A DNA stretch of 31,604 nt from Gnetum montanum (taxonomy: Eukaryota > Streptophyta > Gnetopsida > Gnetales > Gnetaceae). The notes below the pieces were generated by a model. That model did not search any database. It was not told the origin of the DNA and saw nothing but the letters and a program-made list of their open reading frames with translations. Both the position numbers and the translations under genes were made by a program. Positions 28,831-31,604 of the stretch are shown here, one piece after another (position 1 is the stretch's first letter; the number at the start of each line of letters is the position of its first letter). Location of the stretch: assembly GCA_015680685.1 (NCBI GenBank), contig MNCI01014452.1, positions 1 to 31,604 of the forward strand, in the 5' to 3' direction.

Positions 28831-30480
28831 AAGCGGCTCTAGGATCAAGACATTGTTAAGATTCTAGGGATCCATTTTTGTTTTAGAGGTTCAACATCTA
28901 TTCTCTAGGAGTAGGTTATTTTTTGAATTCAAAAGAAACTTGATAAATGGAAGACTAAACCCCTCACACTTGCAGTTAAATACCTTGTTTGTAAGTCCAT
29001 ATGTGCATCCACCCATGTGTATTACTCTTCATGTTGGGCCCCCTTCCAAGTTGCCTACCAAAAGCTTGAATGGTTATTTTGTGACTTTATGTGATCCTCC
29101 AAGGATTCTCAGAAGGGATTTCATCGAGTCTCTTGGAATATTGTTACTCTCCCCAAGAATAAAGGTGGCTTAGGTATTTTGAATTCCTATAAGTAGGGAA
29201 TTACCCTAGTTGTTAAGTGGTTGGTTTAGCATTTAGATGCCTTAGACATCATTGGGACCCTTCTCTAATTAAGGCTCATCAAGCATGTCCTAAAAACAAG
29301 CCCTTTTGGAAAGGCATCCATTTTTTTCAATTGGATCTTTCCTCCCCTCACTATCATTCTTCCAGGTTCTCATGTTTTCAAAAGCATCTGGAGGGCATGG
29401 AAAATTTTGCATAGTTACATTGACTGGACTAATGTTAAGATCCATCCTACTATCCTCTCTAGATTGTGTCCATGGTGGTTACCTCTATCACCCACTCCCC
29501 TTGCCATCACAAAGGCTAAGGTGGCTACCTTGTGGTTTCAGAAAGGTGTCATATCCTTGAATTATCTTAGGTTGGCTAGCTGTTGGATTTCGGGGGTCAA
29601 GTTTAGCAATTTGTATGGGGAGTCGACTGCAATGAACCATTGCCTATTCTAGATCTACTCCTTTCTCCAAGGTCATTGGCACATAGATGTTATAGTGCAA
29701 AGCCCTTTTCAAGGCCTTCAATGGCTAAATGGGATTAAACTCTTACCCTACCAGCCATCTATCCCCTTTCATCTTATGCACAACCCATCGAAGGTCATTC
29801 AACGCTACAATAAGCATTGGCACAAACACAAGTCAGTATCATTTTGGATCCCTCTCTTCCAAAATATTTGGAACCTTCGAAACCTTCCCAAAATTAAGTA
29901 GTTCCTTTGGTGTCTCCTCCACCATGGTCTACCTATTGGTAAATGGTTAGAATATCTAGGATTTCCCAATCCCACTTTCCCTCTCTATGGTGGATAAGAT
30001 CACTTTGTCCATGTGTTTTTGTATTGTCCCTTTGCTCAGCATTTGTGGAAGTGGGCTTCCATAGTTTTTCCTTCATACAAGCTATCTCAAGAGGATGTCA
30101 TATTCGGCTTTTTAAACATTACTTTTGTTAATCTCAAATTTCTATGAAAAGTTATTAGGCCTACTATTTTATATTATATTTGGAAGCAAAGATGCAATGT
30201 TATATTTCAAAGGACAGATTATTCTAATAAATGTTTGCTCACTAGGTTGGAGAAGATGTAGATCTTTCGCCTCATTCATTTCCAAATCACATCTCAAGCA
30301 TCCAATTTCAATCTGGATAGATATTAGTTGGTTCATCTCTTGCAGCTATGGGAAAAACTTGTGCATTCTAGTAACACTCAGCATTAGTAATCTCTGCGTG
30401 GAAGCTTTCCATTTCTGTTGTGAGGAGTCACCATTGGAACTCTCTTTATCCTTAATTGAGAGTTTTTTTTTCTAATTCTA
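28831..30480 (+). pseudogene. LINE ORF2 C-terminal region with zf-RVT-like end
   Basis: The frame continues with stops as KKLDKWKTKPLTLAVKYLVCKS (about 28930), KGGLGILNSYK (29162), and near 29890-30050 FLWCLLHHGLPIGKWL and FLYCPFAQHLWKW, the zinc-binding reverse-transcriptase tail seen in plant L1 elements. Frame changes are visible near 29170-29300 and around 29900-30130. The part after 30480 to 30699 is the 3' untranslated region. Confidence 0.75.
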
Positions 30481-30699
30481 TGTCCTTCAATCTTGTAACA
30501 AGTCAGCATGGGTGGATGTTTCGTGGTGCCCCAATTTGGGTTTCCTCCCTTAATACTTGTTTATTTATAAGGCTGGTCCTGAGTTCATGCATAGTGCTCT
30601 AAGCTTCCTCCTTCCCCTTAACCTTATGACTTGTTCAAGTTACTGTAACTGATACATTGTTAAAATCAATAGAACTTCTTTTTGGGGTCCAACATCCCC
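30481..30699 (+). other. 3' untranslated region of the LINE
   Basis: Contains AATCAATAGAACTTC near the end, reminiscent of a decayed AATAAA context, and terminates in GGGGTCCAACATCCC directly before the right target-site duplication. No A-tail is present. Confidence 0.55.
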
Positions 30700-30716
30700 C
30701 TAAAGTATAAACTTAA
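30700..30716. repeat. LINE target-site duplication, right copy
   Basis: CTAAAGTATAAACTTAA, identical to 24470-24486. Confidence 0.85.
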
Positions 30717-31180
30717 TAAAATTAAAAATTAAAAAGTATAAAAATATAATTTTTCCAAATATACCAATTATCTAAACAAAGCGTATCAAAACCAAAGTAG
30801 TACCCTATGTAACAATAACCCATCCAATGTATGATACCTGCTAACTTGAAACTCCTACAAAAAGTTAGTATGCATCTACTAAAATTAAAGGAAAAATTTA
30901 AAAATGCTAATAATATTAAAATATTAAAAAATACTAAAAAAGAAAAGGCCATTAAAAAAATAACAAGGCACATAGCTAAACCATACAAAAGCATACTCAT
31001 CCATAAGAAGTTAATAAGCAGAGACATAGGTTAGCATAAAAGAAATCAGAGATACAAATCTCAAGCATATCAAGGAGTAAGAAGTATCTATGGTAGGGAT
31101 GTTACATATAGCTAGTTGGATTATTTTAATAATATTTTATAAGCATTATGAACATTACAATCATAAATGAAATTGTGATA
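30717..31180. other. AT-rich segment continuing the pre-LINE sequence
   Basis: Very AT-rich with A-runs. By nesting it continues the segment ending at 24469. No gene or RNA is recognised. Confidence 0.45.
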
Positions 31181-31604
31181 TTTGTTGGCGACCGTTTGGG
31201 ACGCGACCGCCAACGAGTGTCCTCGAACAGGATTTAGGTGCCTGCTGGTCTCTGGCAACACCAAGGCCCAGATACCTCCAAATAACTCAGTATTTAATGT
31301 AAGCATGTGTGTGTGCTGTTGCGGCGTGCGGTTGTGAGAAATGTAACGATTGCGTGTGTGTAAACTACAAATGACTTACTTTAAGAGATTCAACCAACTT
31401 TGTCAAGTGCTGTGAATTGTTGAAAGTTTCCTATTTCGTTCAACTGCCTAGTCTACGCGGCCCCTATAATACCTACTTGTAACAAGTAAAATTTTGCATA
31501 AACATTTGAGCATAACTCCGTGAATCTACTCCTAATTTTCCCCAGAGAAAGAGATAGTTCCACAAGAAAACTAGAAATAGAGCAAGATTCAATGGAAATA
31601 GACA
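31181..31604. other. CpG-richer block, possible start of another element
   Basis: Composition changes sharply at about 31181: TTGGCGACCGTTTGGGACGC follows AT-rich DNA. TTGGCGACC-type words resemble primer-binding-site neighbourhoods of plant LTR elements, but no LTR end is confirmed. A GT-rich run lies near 31308-31360. No coding frame longer than about 61 codons is seen. Confidence 0.3.

Larger units (their letters stand above)
24487..30699 (+). mobile_element. L1-type LINE, 6.2 kb, full-length but inactive
   Basis: Bounded by a 17-bp duplication, the element contains a 5' region (24487 to about 25400), ORF1 remnant, ORF2 endonuclease, reverse transcriptase and a C-terminal zinc-binding-type region, all on the plus strand. 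The length and presence of a 5' region suggest it is not 5' truncated. The 3' end reads GGGGTCCAACATCCC with no poly(A) tail. All ORFs carry stops or frameshifts. Confidence 0.9.

Overview
This window looks like intergenic DNA from a large-genome seed plant, most likely a gymnosperm. It is almost entirely old, nested, mutated retrotransposons. I recognise no intact cellular gene, tRNA, rRNA or CRISPR array. The evidence is plant-type Ty3/gypsy Gag, protease and integrase remnants, a plant-type L1 LINE, long AT-rich stretches, and stop codons concentrated at TAG and TGA as expected from decay of methylated cytosines. The gymnosperm assignment is an inference from overall texture, not from a diagnostic gene.

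Layout. Bases 1-2380 carry no recognisable gene but include a promoter-like block (dyads at 1408-1488, TATAAATA at 1508). Bases 2381-2785 hold a degenerate tandem repeat. Bases 2786-5760 hold a broken plus-strand coding block with intron-like junctions that I cannot name. Bases 6120-12676 are the right part of a minus-strand LTR retrotransposon ('element 1'): hairpin repeats, protease remnant, PFVIKVP-repeat linker, Gag remnant, leader, primer-binding site and 5' LTR. That LTR abuts the integrase of an older plus-strand Ty3/gypsy element (12677-13728), whose 3' LTR starts at 13729. Into that LTR a second, related minus-strand element ('element 2', 13944-22196) inserted. It has both 1.8-kb LTRs, a GTAGG target duplication, a polypurine tract and a primer-binding site. 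AT-rich sequence resumes at 22202 and is interrupted by an L1-type LINE (24487-30699) flanked by a perfect 17-bp duplication. Bases 30717-31604 are more AT-rich DNA ending in a CpG-richer block.

How the parts fit. Elements 1 and 2 are one family: they share Gag, the PFVIKVP linker, protease, PBS core and LTR termini. In element 2, which has both ends, Gag and protease are followed by about 1.6 kb with no reverse transcriptase, RNase H or integrase. It therefore looks like a gag-pro-only element that would need polymerase and integrase from a partner. Both copies carry, downstream of protease, an array of AGTTTA-tagged short hairpins with a fixed 6-nt loop and covarying stems. Two related copies of that unit also lie inside element 2's linker coding region. 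This hairpin array and the gag-pro architecture are the best candidates for something not well described.
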